Part shown: piece after piece, positions 44,559 to 55,505 of the stretch | How positions within the stretch are numbered: the stretch's first letter is position 1 | How the letters are laid out: each line of letters opens with the position of its first letter | DNA from: Rana temporaria | Taxonomy: Eukaryota > Chordata > Amphibia > Anura > Ranidae | Reading direction: 5' to 3' | DNA length: 64,000 bases | Assembly (NCBI RefSeq): GCF_905171775.1 | Contig: NC_053490.1 | Coordinates: 89,707,839-89,771,838, forward strand | Notes under the pieces: generated by a model | What the model was told of the DNA's origin: nothing | Database searches by the model: none | The model's input: only the letters and a program-made list of their open reading frames with translations | Program-made: the position numbers and the translations under genes

Positions 44559-46290
44559 CAGTGGTGCCCAACCTGTTGAAGAGTGAGGGCCACTTAAGTG
44601 ACTTGGTAACCGGTCGCGGGCCACAATATGCGAAGGGGGTGGATGACAGGTCCGTTTGCACTCTGCATATGCAGAGAGGACACGGACACAGCCCACTCTA
44701 CCCTTTGGGCCCTCCGATCCACCCAGAGGGAAGGGGACGGCTCCCCTTCCGTTTATTTTTTTAGCAGTTCGCATCAAAGGTGAATGGAGGGTCCGACTGG
44801 GTCGGACCGACTGCGTGAAAGGGGGTTAAGGCTGCTTTCACACTGTTGCTCTGCGGTTTACTCACACCGCGGGTACAGTGCATCCGTGGCTTTCCTGCAG
44901 GTTAGCTGCACTTTGCTATATACTTCTATTATATCCTGCAGGTGTAGTGCACCAAACCTGCCAGTAATAACAGAAGTCTATGGCTCAGTGCAGGTAATCT
45001 GCTGGTGCACTGCGCCTGTGGATCAGTTTGAAAGCAGTCCAGTAACCACTGCAGAGCAGATATACCCATATACACACTGGGCTGGATTCAGGTAGGAGAT
45101 ACGACGGCGTATCTCCAGATAAGCCGTCATATCTGAGTTGCGGCGTTGTATCTATGCGCCTGATTCATAGAATCAGTTACGCATAGATTTCCCTAAGATC
45201 CGACTGGCGTAAGTGTCTTACACCGTCGTATCTTAGGCTGCATATTTACGCTGGCCGCTAGGTGGCGCTTCCGTCGATTTACGCGAGAAATATGCTAATT
45301 AAGTACGCCAATTGACAAACGTACGTACGCCTGGCGCTATTTTGTTACGCCGTTTACGTTAGGCTTTTTCGGCGTAAGGTTGGTCCTGCTCTTATGAGGC
45401 GTACGCAATGTTAAGTATGGACGTCGTTCCCGTGTCGAATTTTGAAATTTTTACGTTGTTTGCGCAAGTCGTTCACGAATAGGGCTGTACGTAAGTTACG
45501 TTCACGTCTAAAGCATTGACGATTTGCGCCGGAACTTCGAGCATGCGCACTGCGAGAAAAACGTGGGGTCACACTGAATTTTTATAAAACACGCCCACAT
45601 CATCCAAATTTGAATTAGGCGGGCTTACGCCGGAGCACATACGTTACGTCGCCGTAACTTAGGGCGCAAGTTCTTTCTGAATACGGAACTTGCTGCCTAA
45701 TTTACGGCGGCGTAACGTATCGGAGATACGTTACGCCCGCACAATATTACGCAGGGCTACCTGAATCTAGCCCACTGATTTTAGTAATAAACTTACCTTT
45801 AATAACGGTCTTCTATTCAGGTATTGCCGGCTGTTGCTGTATCAGGTGGAGTGCATTTGGTATCACTCTGCCTGTGACAGGATGCGTCGACTTGTGCGGC
45901 TCTGCTCAGCTACTTCCTTATCTACTGCTGGCTTCATTCACAACCTTGATGCTCTGGGATGCTGGGTCAGCTACCTGCGATTTATCTATCCATTAGAATG
46001 CATGTGCCTCCATTGGGGAGAAACTCATTGTTTAGTGTTAGGACCACAGATCACAGGGTGCCTCTGTGGTTCACGCATGCGTTTGCAAATGTGTGCGGAC
46101 AAAACCCCTGTTAACGCATACTATTAGACAGGTTAATTGGTTGTTCTGCGAGCTGGTCGGTAAATAGACTTGGTCTTTCCCTGGGCATTCCCCGCGTTTT
46201 GTTGTTATAGGCTTGAATAACCTTGATCCCAGAGCAGGAGGTCACGGGCCACATCGGAGCCATCCGCGGGCCACTGGTTGGTCACTCCTG
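44559..46290. mobile_element. hAT-like element with perfect 8-bp duplication and nested MITEs
   Basis: ATGTACAT at 44551-44558 and 46291-46298. Ends CAGTGGTGCCCAACCTG and GGTTGGTCACTCCTG; both subterminal regions contain CGGGCCAC motifs. It hosts a family A MITE (45079-45773) and a CACTGTTGCTCTGCGG-type MITE near 44830-45060. No transposase ORF. Confidence 0.9.
45079..45773. mobile_element. Family A MITE, copy 2
   Basis: Ends GGGCTGGATTCAGGTAG and CTACCTGAATCTAGCCC, flanked by ACT on both sides. Interior TACGCC/GGCGTA palindromes as in copy 1. Nested in the hAT-like element. Confidence 0.9.
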
Positions 46291-46298
46291 ATGTACAT

Positions 46299-47047
46299 CC
46301 ACGATTTAGTGCATGTTTGTATTTCTGTCTATGCGGCAGTGATCAAGAACACCAGGATGCCCCCTGTTTACCTTTTTGACACTTTAAAATAAAAGTATTG
46401 GATAAAGTTTTCCAACCTATTGGATTACTAGTGACTCTAATGCCGTAATTTTCTTTCAATGCCTTCTAGATTATCAGTCATTAAATTTAAAAAAATAAAA
46501 AAGTGTGTAAACCTCTACAAATTGCCCTATCGGTAGTCTAAAACTGAAAAAAAAGTTCAGGCTAACACTTTTGACTAAAATCTCCTTGACAAAAGGCACA
46601 TAATCCATGTCCATAAAGTGGTTCTATGTTTGTAAAAACAAAAACTAAATAAAAAGTTACTTTGATAGCATTGTATGCTAGTAGTGCTACCCTTATGCGT
46701 AGCAGCTGTTGCCTGGGGAATAGTAAAGCCTAGTACACCAGGGCCGAATGTCAGCCAGTTCAATAGAAACCATCCGTCATTCCGCCCGTGTTTATGGCAG
46801 CTGGTCTGACCGAAGCCGGCCTCCTGACCAAAAGATCTACCGAGGACTCCCATTCAGTTCTCTCAGCCAATGACCAGAGTATTCTGGCTGGGGGCCGTCC
46901 CCCTGTCGGAACACAATAGAACAGCAAGGAGATTGGTGTACTAACATTGGTTTGTTTGTACAGCGGCTCCGATCTAAGCTGTGTTTTTTTTTTTTTCCCA
47001 TTAAACCTGCTGGGTTGAACGGAAAAAAAAATTGTGGTATACTAGGC
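46299..47047 (+). other. Unique-looking intron
   Basis: No gene. A TAGTACACCAGGGCCGAA-like segment (46730-47046) may be a further MITE (inverse pair TAGTACACC / GGTATACTAG) but is not resolved. Confidence 0.4.
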
Positions 47048-47051
47048 TTAA

Positions 47052-47527
47052 AGTGGAGTTCCACCCATAAATATAACATTACATCAGTAGTTTTAAAAAA
47101 ATATCATTAGTCCTTTAAGAAAATTTTTTTTTTTTTTAGATGCCTTCAAAGTGTTGTTGCTAGGCGGAATAGTTAATCTTCCCACTTCCTGCACCTAGGT
47201 GCTTAAGCTTCCTAACCTACACCGCACAGACTCTAACTTTCCAGGAGTCTGTGCACTCCCCAGTCTCGAAGAATCATGTGACTTGGACAGTACAGGTGCT
47301 GAAACCTGATCTGCAAGGCTGAAATCCAGGAAGTCATACAGTCTGGCTTCATGATGCCCACACTTAAGATGGCCCCAGTCAATTTCTATTTTATAAAGTG
47401 TCTAAATGCTGTAACAACCTAACAAAACGGACCTTAGTTTACAGACTAACTTTACTAGAATACATTAAGCTTGTGTATTACAGGGGTATTTATATATAAA
47501 AAGTGAAATTGTGGCCAGAACTCCGCT
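47052..47527. mobile_element. TTAA-flanked MITE (AGTGGAGTTCCACCC ends)
   Basis: TTAA at 47048-47051 and 47528-47531; right end GCCAGAACTCCGCT. It lies 416 bases before the second SPATA13 coding exon. Confidence 0.8.
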
Positions 47528-47531
47528 TTAA

Positions 47532-47943
47532 GGCATCAAGTAGTCCCGGAGTGACATTACACAATCTGGGGTTTGGGTTTCTTTGTCTTTCTTAATGAAA
47601 AAAAACATGGTGCAGGGGTTTGATTTCAATGTATACCCATGCTTGTTAAAGTGTTTATTGGTTAACATGGTTGCACGTTTATGGAAATATGTGTACTAGT
47701 TTTCCTAATGGGGGGAAAAAGTTGTGAATCCCATGATTTTAGCTAAAACTACTTTTGTAATAAGCCTGACCGTGATTCCACCTTTTAGCCCTACTAGGAA
47801 TTTTAAAACGTAAGTGCTTTATACTAGGATGTTTTTCCTAAATATTTGCGAGGACCCATATCTGAGAATAATTTAAATGTGTTTTAATAAAATTAACATG
47901 CACCAGGTCACTTCTTCACCTGAATTATTCGCCCTTTAAAAAG
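47532..47943 (+). other. 3' end of the 42-kb SPATA13 intron
   Basis: Ends TTATTCGCCCTTTAAAAAG, a moderate acceptor with A at -3. No other feature. Confidence 0.6.
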
Positions 47944-48309
47944 GTTACTACCGAAGATACCTGGACAAAATCTCAGTCACAAGATGAAGAAAAGACAGAG
48001 TCCCAAAAAGTGGCTTCTCGGAAACTGGCCTCAGGAAAAAGCCGTTGTCGGCCAAGGCCACTCTCGGACTATGGCCAGGTGGCCAGTCGTAGTTTTTCCA
48101 TCCCAGAAGATTCTGTACCCATGGATTGTCAAGAAAATAGCAACGTTAACTGTAATTTTCCCACACGGTCTCTTAGTGAAGAGCCTAAAGTTCGTAAGCC
48201 TAGAGCTGAGTTCCAAACCAATCCTAAACGAAGGCCCATCTCTGTGATTGGTGGGGTCAACTGTTATGGAACCAGTGAAGACGAAGAAAATGGACATTTG
48301 CTTCAACAA
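47944..48309 (+). CDS. SPATA13: SPATA13 (ASEF2), second visible coding exon
   Basis: This exon has 122 codons, entering and leaving in phase 0: acceptor AAAAAG|GTTACT, donor CTTCAACAA|GTAAGA. It begins VTTEDTWTKSQSQDEEKTES, then RPLSDYGQVASRSFSIPEDS, and ends with KRRPISVIGGV and a Glu-rich stretch closing in LLQQ. The RRPISVIGGV block is a hallmark of ASEF-family proteins (SPATA13 and ARHGEF4) and lies in the APC-binding region before the SH3 domain. In human SPATA13 the short isoform starts just before this block; I see no in-frame ATG close upstream of it here, other than the codon within VPMDC (48121). Two other AGs nearby (47906 and 47956) would put the exon out of phase with the donor at 5972, which supports 47944. 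Reading through the donor meets TGA at 48325. Confidence 0.9.
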
Positions 48310-48787
48310 GTAAGACTTGGAGCATGACCTCTCTACGACATGAAAGACTTTCCAACTCTTCTGTCATCTTCAATGGCAATCTCTAACTTCAACCTCCTGG
48401 TTTCATTTCTGTTCTTCTACAATAAAATCGTGCATGCTCTTGAATTAACTTTTTGTTTCTTGCCTTTCCTGACTAACTTTCTCCTGTGTCAAAGATTAGC
48501 TGTTAATATCAGATTTTGATCTATAGAACACCTTGATTTTGAGGTTGTGACCTGCATGACTCTTTATTACTAGGTCTTAAGCCATTTCTACTAATATTAG
48601 GGGAGAAAATGATTTGGTTATGCATGGAATGGGCAACAAATGTGCTCTCAATTTATTTACTCTCCAAGTTCTTAGTTACCTCAGGTAAATGTTGTTTCTG
48701 GTCATATACAGTATAATAAGGTCACCTGGTATGGTGTTAGCTGAGCAAGTGTGTTTGTATTTTAAGCTCTTTTGGTACCAATACAAA
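48310..48787 (+). other. SPATA13 intron with a possible intronic poly(A) signal
   Basis: AATAAA occurs at 48421-48426, about 95 bases after the in-frame TGA reached by read-through of the preceding donor. Nothing else recognised. Confidence 0.45.
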
Positions 48788-49506
48788 GGGCTAGATTCAG
48801 ATGGCCCGCCGTAACTTTGTGCGGGCGTAGCGTATCTCCGATACGCTTCGCCGCTGTAACTGAGGCAGGTTCTGTATTCACAAAGAACCTGCGCCCTAAG
48901 TTACGGCGGCGTAGCGTAAATCGCCCGGGGTAAGCGCGCCTAATTCAAATTGTGAGGAGGTGGGCTTGTTTTATGTAAATAAACAAGACCCGACGTAAAT
49001 GACGTCTCGAACGAACGGCGCATTCGCCGGCCGTGAACGTATCCCAGTGCGCATGCTCCTAATCACACCACAAATGGTCAATGCTTTCGAAGTGAACGTA
49101 ATTTACGCTAAGCCCTATTCGCGAACGACTTACGCAAACGACGTAAAATTCGGCGCTGTCCCGACGTCCATACTTATCATTGGCTATGCCTCATACAACA
49201 GGCATAACTTTATGCCGGAAAAAGCCTTACGTAAACAAATCCGCCGGGCACACGTACGTTTCTGAATCGGCGTATCTAGCTCATTTGCATATTCTACGCG
49301 GAAATCAGCGGAAGCGCCACCTAGCGGCCAGCGTAAATATGCACACCAAGATACGACGGCGTAGGAGACTTACGCCGGTCGTATCTTAGCAACATTTAAG
49401 CGTATGTCAGTTTGAGCATACGCTTAAAGTTGCGACGGCGCGGATTCGGACTTACGCCGGGCGTATCTACTGATACGCCCGTCGTAAGTGTTACTGAATC
49501 TAGCCT
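48788..49506. mobile_element. Family A MITE, copy 3
   Basis: Ends GGGCTAGATTCAGATGG and ACTGAATCTAGCCT, flanked by AAA on both sides. Interior as in copies 1 and 2, including GGAAGCGCCACCTAGCGGCC. It lies in the 1.6-kb intron between the second and third visible exons. Confidence 0.9.
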
Positions 49507-49901
49507 AAAGATGCTAATCTCTTTTGGAGACACAATTTTTAACCCCCCCCAAAAAAAACACAAATAATAATCGTGTGTATGAGGCTTTACATGTGCTTGC
49601 TGTCCAGATCACATTGCACAACATAAGACTCTAGTTTGGACTGGTGCATAGTAGGTGCAGTATTGTGCATACTCTTACCTTCTCTTTGATCTCTCCTATG
49701 GAAGCCCCTGTTAGTATCTGGACATTCCAGGAATACTGGAAAACCCAACCCTAAAGCCTCCTATGTATTGTTTAATTGCCTTTACATCGATAAGAAATGG
49801 TACCTGTGTTATGAATTTTCTAATATAGGTCAGTTTAGGGAAGATTTTGCTGCGTCTTCCAGTACTGATGAATACTTTTGTTCTTTCTGTCCTGTTTCTA
49901 G
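49507..49901 (+). other. Intron before the third SPATA13 exon
   Basis: Ends in a strong polypyrimidine acceptor (TTCTTTCTGTCCTGTTTCTAG). No other feature. Confidence 0.7.
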
Positions 49902-50046
49902 CCAGTACCACGGCCTCCTGTACCATCACACAAAGTGCCACCATACAAGGCAGTGTCTGCTCGGTTGCGACCATTTACCCTTTCTCAAAGCACACCAATT
50001 GGTTTGGATAGAGTTGGACGCAAGCGGACTATAAGAGTCTCTAACT
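49902..50046 (+). CDS. SPATA13: SPATA13 (ASEF2), third visible coding exon
   Basis: This exon has 145 bases, phase 0 in and phase 1 out. The translation begins PVPRPPVPSHKVPPYKAVSA, continues RLRPFTLSQSTPIGLDRVGR and ends KRTIRVSN. It is nearly collinear with the segment of human SPATA13 that follows RRPISVIGGV and precedes the SH3 domain, which I recall well. The proline-rich start and the STPIGLDRVGR block are diagnostic for the ASEF family. The acceptor is the tract ending TTTCTAG and the donor is AACT|GTAAGTG. The region belongs to the autoinhibitory/APC-binding part of the protein. The SH3, DH and PH domains must follow beyond this window, except for a possible exon start at 63988. Confidence 0.93.
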
Positions 50047-50745
50047 GTAAGTGTTTTATATTTTTTACTTTTTAAACTATCCATGCACTAAATTTAAATT
50101 TTAAATGTATATTCTATTGTTTTATATCCATGTCCGTCTACTCTCTCATATAGTCTGCACCACCAAGAAATGACAAAAACTGATCTAAGAATCCCTGTAA
50201 TTGGTCTTCGTGGGAAATATTTGATCTCTTGTCAACTTGTTTAATGCACTTTATGCTGCTTTAACTATTTACCCCATAAGATGGGCATCTGTTTTGTGCC
50301 TTTAAATATACACAAGTTAAGAGACTGAGGTCCGGAGAGAAAGGGGAGGGTTTGGGTATAGGGGGGGTTAGTGGACTTGGGTAGGGGCACTTTGGTTTTA
50401 TTACTATGTAAACTTTTTCACTTTTTGTACTCTTATCGGCTTAATATGCCTATAAACATACTATGACATAACAAACTAAGCAAAAAAAAAAGTAATTTCC
50501 TACCATGATGCGAACCAGGATGGAGACAGCGTATGAATGCAAAATTGATTATGTCTCCGGTTAGTGTTCTCTGAGTCGGGGAAATTTTTTTTTTAATATA
50601 TACAAAGCCAACATTTTAATTGGATAGACCTTTCAATGGTTCTAAAGGCAAGACATTTTACTTTATTGCATTAAAAGGGAAGTTCAGTATTTATTATTAT
50701 TTTTTTTTTTTTAATAATCATACTTGCCTAGGTGGATGCAGCATC

Positions 50746-50778
<33 letters not shown>

Positions 50779-51090
50779 TGTCTGTAAAACTGAAAACCGA
50801 GCGATCAAACATCACTGATCACTTTGTTTTCAGTTCTCTGTGAGCAGAGAGCTGCTGACTGTCGGTCATCGCTGTCTGCTCTGCCTCCCCTGCACTCACT
50901 GGAGCGCTGGGTTGTGTAGGGTGCGGGAGCAGCTTTTAGCAGAGGCTGGGCCAGGTGCCGGACCAGGGTTTTGGGTGGATCCTGACCAGCTTTAGGTTGT
51001 CAGCAGGCTTCAGCCAGCTGTCTGGTGAAAACTGGTTACAGGAGTGCAGAACAAACTGTGATTAACAAAGGGGAAGTACAGCCAAACAAG
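50047..51090 (+). other. SPATA13 intron with long poly-C tract
   Basis: Contains an uninterrupted run of 32 C at 50747-50778 and a T-run at 50700-50712. No SH3-like exon (no WWWG-type coding) is seen. Confidence 0.6.
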
Positions 51091-51548
51091 CTTTGGTTGT
51101 ACGTCTTTAAGGTACAAAATGTCCAAGTAGTTGTATGGCAACCTCCCTCCCCACCCCATATACTTACTGAGTCCTATGTCGATCCAGCACTGTGCCCTTC
51201 TGCAGCAGCGCTCGTCTCTGTTCCTCTCCTCACAGGACACAAAGGTAGCAGGAGCCATTGGCTCCTGCTGCTGTCAATCACATTCTGTGGGAGGGAGGGG
51301 GTGGGGCCGTGCTGTGCTGTGTGTCTCTATGGATGCAAAGCAGGGCTCAGGAGCACGCCCGCATGTTTGTCCTCATAGCACACAGCTTTCTATGGGGGCA
51401 CATGCAGAAAATGCAGAGAGGAAGCCCTGGCCAGGGACTCCGGAAAAGGGGGCTTGGGGCTGCTATGTGCAATACCATTGCACAGAACATGTAAGTAAAC
51501 CATGTTTATTATTTATGGCAACATTTTTAAGCCTTTACAAGAGCTTTA
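51091..51548. mobile_element. Family J-type MITE fragment
   Basis: GGAGCCATTGGCTCCTGCTG, TATGGATGCAAAGCAGGGC and GAGCTTTAAAG at the right parallel 7876-8303 and 24700-25000. The right side ends near TTAA-like TTTAA at 51545. Confidence 0.55.
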
Positions 51549-51583
51549 AAGTAGTGTAAAATCCTTTTTAGGTTTAACCTTAA

Positions 51584-52087
51584 AGCGGTGGTTCACCCAT
51601 AAAAACGACTTCCCCCTATTACACTGCCCCCCCGCATTACAATACGATTATGCCTTTAATTTTTTTTTGGCTGCTGTACATACCTGGGTACAGCTATTCA
51701 CCCGTGTCCTCCGGGTTGCGAGTCCCGCGGGAGTGGGCGTTCCTACCATGGCGGTGATTGACGTTTTGACTAAAAAACGAGCTCCCCCCGTCGCGTAAGC
51801 AGCGTCACGATTGGCGGAAGGAGCCGAACGGCGAGTCGGCGCTATACTGCTTTCTCCAGTCGTGACGCGGCTTACGCAACGGGGGGAGCTCATTTTTTAG
51901 TCAAAACGTCAATCACCGCCATGGTAGGAACGCCCACTCCCGCGGGACTCGCAACCCGGAGGACACGGGTGAATAGCTGTACCCAGGTATGTACAGCAGC
52001 CAAAAAAAAATTAAAGGCATAATCGTATTGTAATGCGGGGGGGGCAGTGTAATAGGGGGAAGTCGTTTTTATGGGTGAACCACCGCT
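51584..52087. mobile_element. Family E TTAA-flanked foldback, copy 3, near-perfect hairpin
   Basis: TTAA at 51580-51583 and 52088-52091. Ends AGCGGTGGTTCACCCAT and ATGGGTGAACCACCGCT. The arms of about 220 bp match base for base apart from a few transitions and one C-run length difference. Confidence 0.92.
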
Positions 52088-52091
52088 TTAA

Positions 52092-52696
52092 GTCTTTGTC
52101 ACATTTGGAAAGATTCACCCTCTCTTTGCCCCAGTGCCCATTGTCCTTGGGGCAGAAAGTAATTTCTCCAGAAGAGGACGTGATGGGGAAATATTTCAAT
52201 GAGCAACATCTGTTCCTGTGACAACTGTCCTAAGGGTCGCTTCACACCACAATTTCTACCTTCCTGATGTGTTTCTGCATGCATGTTTTTGATGTGTTCC
52301 AGTTTTGGTTTTGTTTTTTTCCTCTCTTTGTGTGTGTGTGTGTTTTTTTTTTTTTGTTTTTTTTTTTCATTTCAATTAAGGACAATTGAAGACTTGTGTT
52401 CTAGTGTGTGTTTTGATGCATTGTTCCATGTTGCATGTTGCGTTCTACTTTTGGCAACTGTTCTGGAACACTGCACTAGTGTGAACTAGGGCCATTGGGA
52501 TCTGTGTTAAGCACTGCCAATGCATTTTTTTATGCAGACTAAAAACACACTGGGCCGCATCTGGTGTGAACCAGCATTTTTCCCATGACGGTGAGATTTC
52601 CTGTTGCTTCTTGTTGTATATCCAGGACAGATAATGAAGGAAAATTGCTCTATCCCTTTCAGCCCAGGTTTTAGGAAGATTGAATAACATGAACTA
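52092..52696 (+). other. Intron without recognised gene
   Basis: A TG/T-rich stretch at 52329-52369. No gene. Confidence 0.4.
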
Positions 52697-52699
52697 TTA

Positions 52700-53279
52700 T
52701 GCCGCGTACACGCGATAATTTTTCGGCATTAAAAAAAACGATGTTTTTCGGCATGTAGAAAAAACAAAATTTTTCCAACTTCATCATTAAAACGACGTTG
52801 CACCCACACACCATCATTTAAAAAAAAAATGCTCTAGCAAAGCGCGGTGACGTACAAAACGTACGACGGCACTATAAAGGGGAAGTTCCATACAGATGAC
52901 GCCACCCTTGGGGCCGCTTTAGCTGATTCCGTGTTAGTAAAAGACGATTCGCGCTTTTCTGTCTGTTATAGCGTGATGAATGTGCTTACTCCATTACGAA
53001 TGGTAGTTTTACCAGAACAAGCTCTCCCGTCTCATAACTTGCTTCTGAGCATGCGCGGGTTTTTAACGTTGTTTTAGCCCACACACAATCATTTTTTACA
53101 ACCCGATAAAGACATTGTTTAAAGCATCGTTAAAAAAATGCAGCATGTTCAAATTTTTTTTTTTTTGTCGTTTTTCAGAACCTGAAAAATTATGTGAAGC
53201 CCACACACGATCATTTTAAGTGTCATTTTTTAAAAACAACGTTTTTTTCATGCCGAAAAATGATCGTGTGTACGCGGCA
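52700..53279. mobile_element. Family B MITE, copy 4, full length without inserts
   Basis: TTA at 52697-52699 and 53280-53282. Ends TGCCGCGTACACGCGAT and GATCGTGTGTACGCGGCA. The best copy for defining the 580-bp family. Confidence 0.9.
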
Positions 53280-53282
53280 TTA

Positions 53283-53944
53283 GAGATTTATATATCATTG
53301 TGCTGTTATATAATTAGTTGGATAAAGAACCAGAAATTGGAAACAGTTTTGCCATTCTGAATAATCCTACATCCAATATTTGCTTGCAATGTAACAAACT
53401 TGGGTTTCGTCTTCAGTAATAATCTATAGAGATGTTGAAAAGTGTATGTTTAGTAGACTGATGGTCATCTTCTTTTTTTCAAAGAGTTAAAATAAAAAAT
53501 GTTCTTAGTTATATGGTTTGAATCGCTGTGTAGTCTATTTTTGTCTGTAGAACAGAAATTAAATACGGCAATTCGCAGAACTTCCTGATCAGCAAATTCC
53601 CTGAGTAATTGCCCTTTTCTAATTGTGCTTTGAGTCAACCCTCTGATACCAGGAAGGAATAATAATGTGAACAGTTGGAGCATCTATCTATATTGTATTA
53701 ATTTACATTGTTTATATGTCCTTTATCCACTTGACCTGAAGATTTACCCCTCTCATGACTATTTTTTTGCGATACGACACTGGGTTACTTTAACTGACAA
53801 TTGCGCAGTCATGCAACGCTGTACATAAATTTTATGTATTTTTTTTGTTTTTAGCGCAAAAAAAAAATGGAAATTGTAATAGAAAAACAATATATTTTTT
53901 TCTTCTTTCTGCTATAGGGCATATCCAATAAAAAATGTCAATAT
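53283..53944 (+). other. Unique-looking intron
   Basis: No gene or repeat recognised. Confidence 0.4.
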
Positions 53945-55377
53945 ATGTACACACACTCATTGTCATAAGTTTACATACCCTGGCAGAATGTATGAGAACA
54001 CAAAAACATTTCTTTCACTCATGGTTAGTGTTTGGCTGAAGCCATTTATTATCAATCAACTGTATTTACTCTTTTTAAATCAAAATCACAACAGAAACTA
54101 CCCAAATGACCCTGATCATAAGTTTACAATACCCTGTTGATTTTGGCCTGATAACATGCACACAAGTTGACACAAAGGGGTTTGAATGGCTATTAAAGGC
54201 GACGATCCTCACCTGTGATCTGTTTGCTTGTAATTAGTGTGTGTGTATAAAAGGTCAACGAGTTTCTGGACTCCTGACAGACCCTTGCATCTTTCATCCA
54301 GTGCTGCACTGATGTTTCTGGATTCTGAGTCATGGGGAAAGCAAATGAATTGTCAAAGGATCTGCGGGAAAAAGGTAGTTTAACGGTATAAAACAGGGAA
54401 GGGATATAAAAAGATATCCAAGAAATTAAGAATGTCAATCAGCAGTGTTCAAACTCTAATCGAAGTGGAAAATGAGGGGTTGAAAACAAACTACGGGCAG
54501 GTAGACCAACTAAAAATTTCAGTCATAACACCACCAGGAAAATTCTTTGGAAAGCAAAGAAAAACCCACAAACAACTTCAGGTGAAATACAGGACTCTGT
54601 GGTGTGGCTGTTTTTTTTTTAAGATGCACAATAAGGAGGCTCTTGAATAAAGATGTGCTGCATGGTCGAGTCACCAGAAGAAAGCCATTACTACGCAAAT
54701 GCTTCAAAGTATCCCACTTACAATACGCCAAACCGCACAGAGACAAGCCTCAAACCTTCTGGCACAAAGTCATTTGGAGTGATGAGAACAACCATAAACG
54801 CTACATTTGGAGAGGAGTCAACAAGGCCTATGATGAAAGGTCCGCCATTCCTACTGTGAAACACGGAGGTGGATCGCTGATGTTTTGGAGATGTGTGAGC
54901 TACAAAGGCACAGGAAATTTGGTCAAAATTGTTGGAAAGATGAATGCAGTATGTTATCAAAAAATACTGGCGGAACATTTGCATTCATCAGCCAGGAAGC
55001 TGCGCATGAGACGTACTTTGACATTCCAACATGACAATGATCCAAAACACAAGGCCAAGTTGACCTGTCATTGGCTACAGCAGAATAAATTGAAGGTTCT
55101 GGAGTGGCCATCTCAGTCTCCTGACCTCAATATCATTGAGCAACTCCGGGGAGATCTCAAACCTGCAGTTCATGCAAGACAGCCCAAGAATTTACAGGAA
55201 CTGGAGGCTTTTTGCCAAGAGGAATGAGCAGCTTTACCATCTGAGAAGATAAAAAGCCTCATCCACAAACACCACAAAAGACTTCAAGCTGTTATTGATG
55301 TTAAAGGGGGTAATACACGGTGTTAATTGGAGTATGTAAACTTTTTCTCAGGGTCATTTGGGTAGTTTTTGTATATC

Positions 55378-55378
<1 letters not shown>
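53945..55378 (+). mobile_element. Tc1-like transposon, damaged
   Basis: The left side has paired direct repeats as in IR/DR Tc1 elements: GTCATAAGTTTACATACCC (53963-53981) and GATCATAAGTTTACAATACCC (54115-54135). The inner repeat, with CTACCCAAATGACCCTGA, is mirrored on the right by TCAGGGTCATTTGGGTAG (55350-55367). The outer right end is missing or replaced by the microsatellite from 55379. It contains the broken transposase below. Confidence 0.85.
54332..55227 (+). pseudogene. Tc1-like transposase pseudogene
   Basis: The protein begins in one frame at 54332 as MGKANELSKDLREKG, the start typical of Tc1-group transposases, but stops and frameshifts follow within about 20 codons, so the helix-turn-helix DNA-binding part is lost. 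The longest open stretch (54604-55227) keeps the catalytic domain: WSDEN (first Asp, residue 60), HDNDPKHKA (second Asp, residue 144) and SPDLNIIEQ (Glu, residue 179). This spacing gives the DD34E signature of Tc1. The GGGSLMFW motif is also present. The apparent start at 54604 is only where the frame opens. It is unlikely to make a functional transposase. Confidence 0.9.
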
Positions 55379-55418
<40 letters not shown>

Positions 55419-55423
55419 ATATG

Positions 55424-55502
<79 letters not shown>
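55379..55502. repeat. Compound (TG)n(TA)n microsatellite
   Basis: About 32 bp of TG then about 70 bp of TA, immediately after the Tc1 inner right repeat. Confidence 0.95.

Positions 55503-55505
<3 letters not shown>

Noticed and set aside
54604..54650. True start of a transposase at 54604
   Set aside because: The real family start (MGKANELSKD) is at 54332 in a broken frame; 54604 is just where the frame opens after a frameshift.
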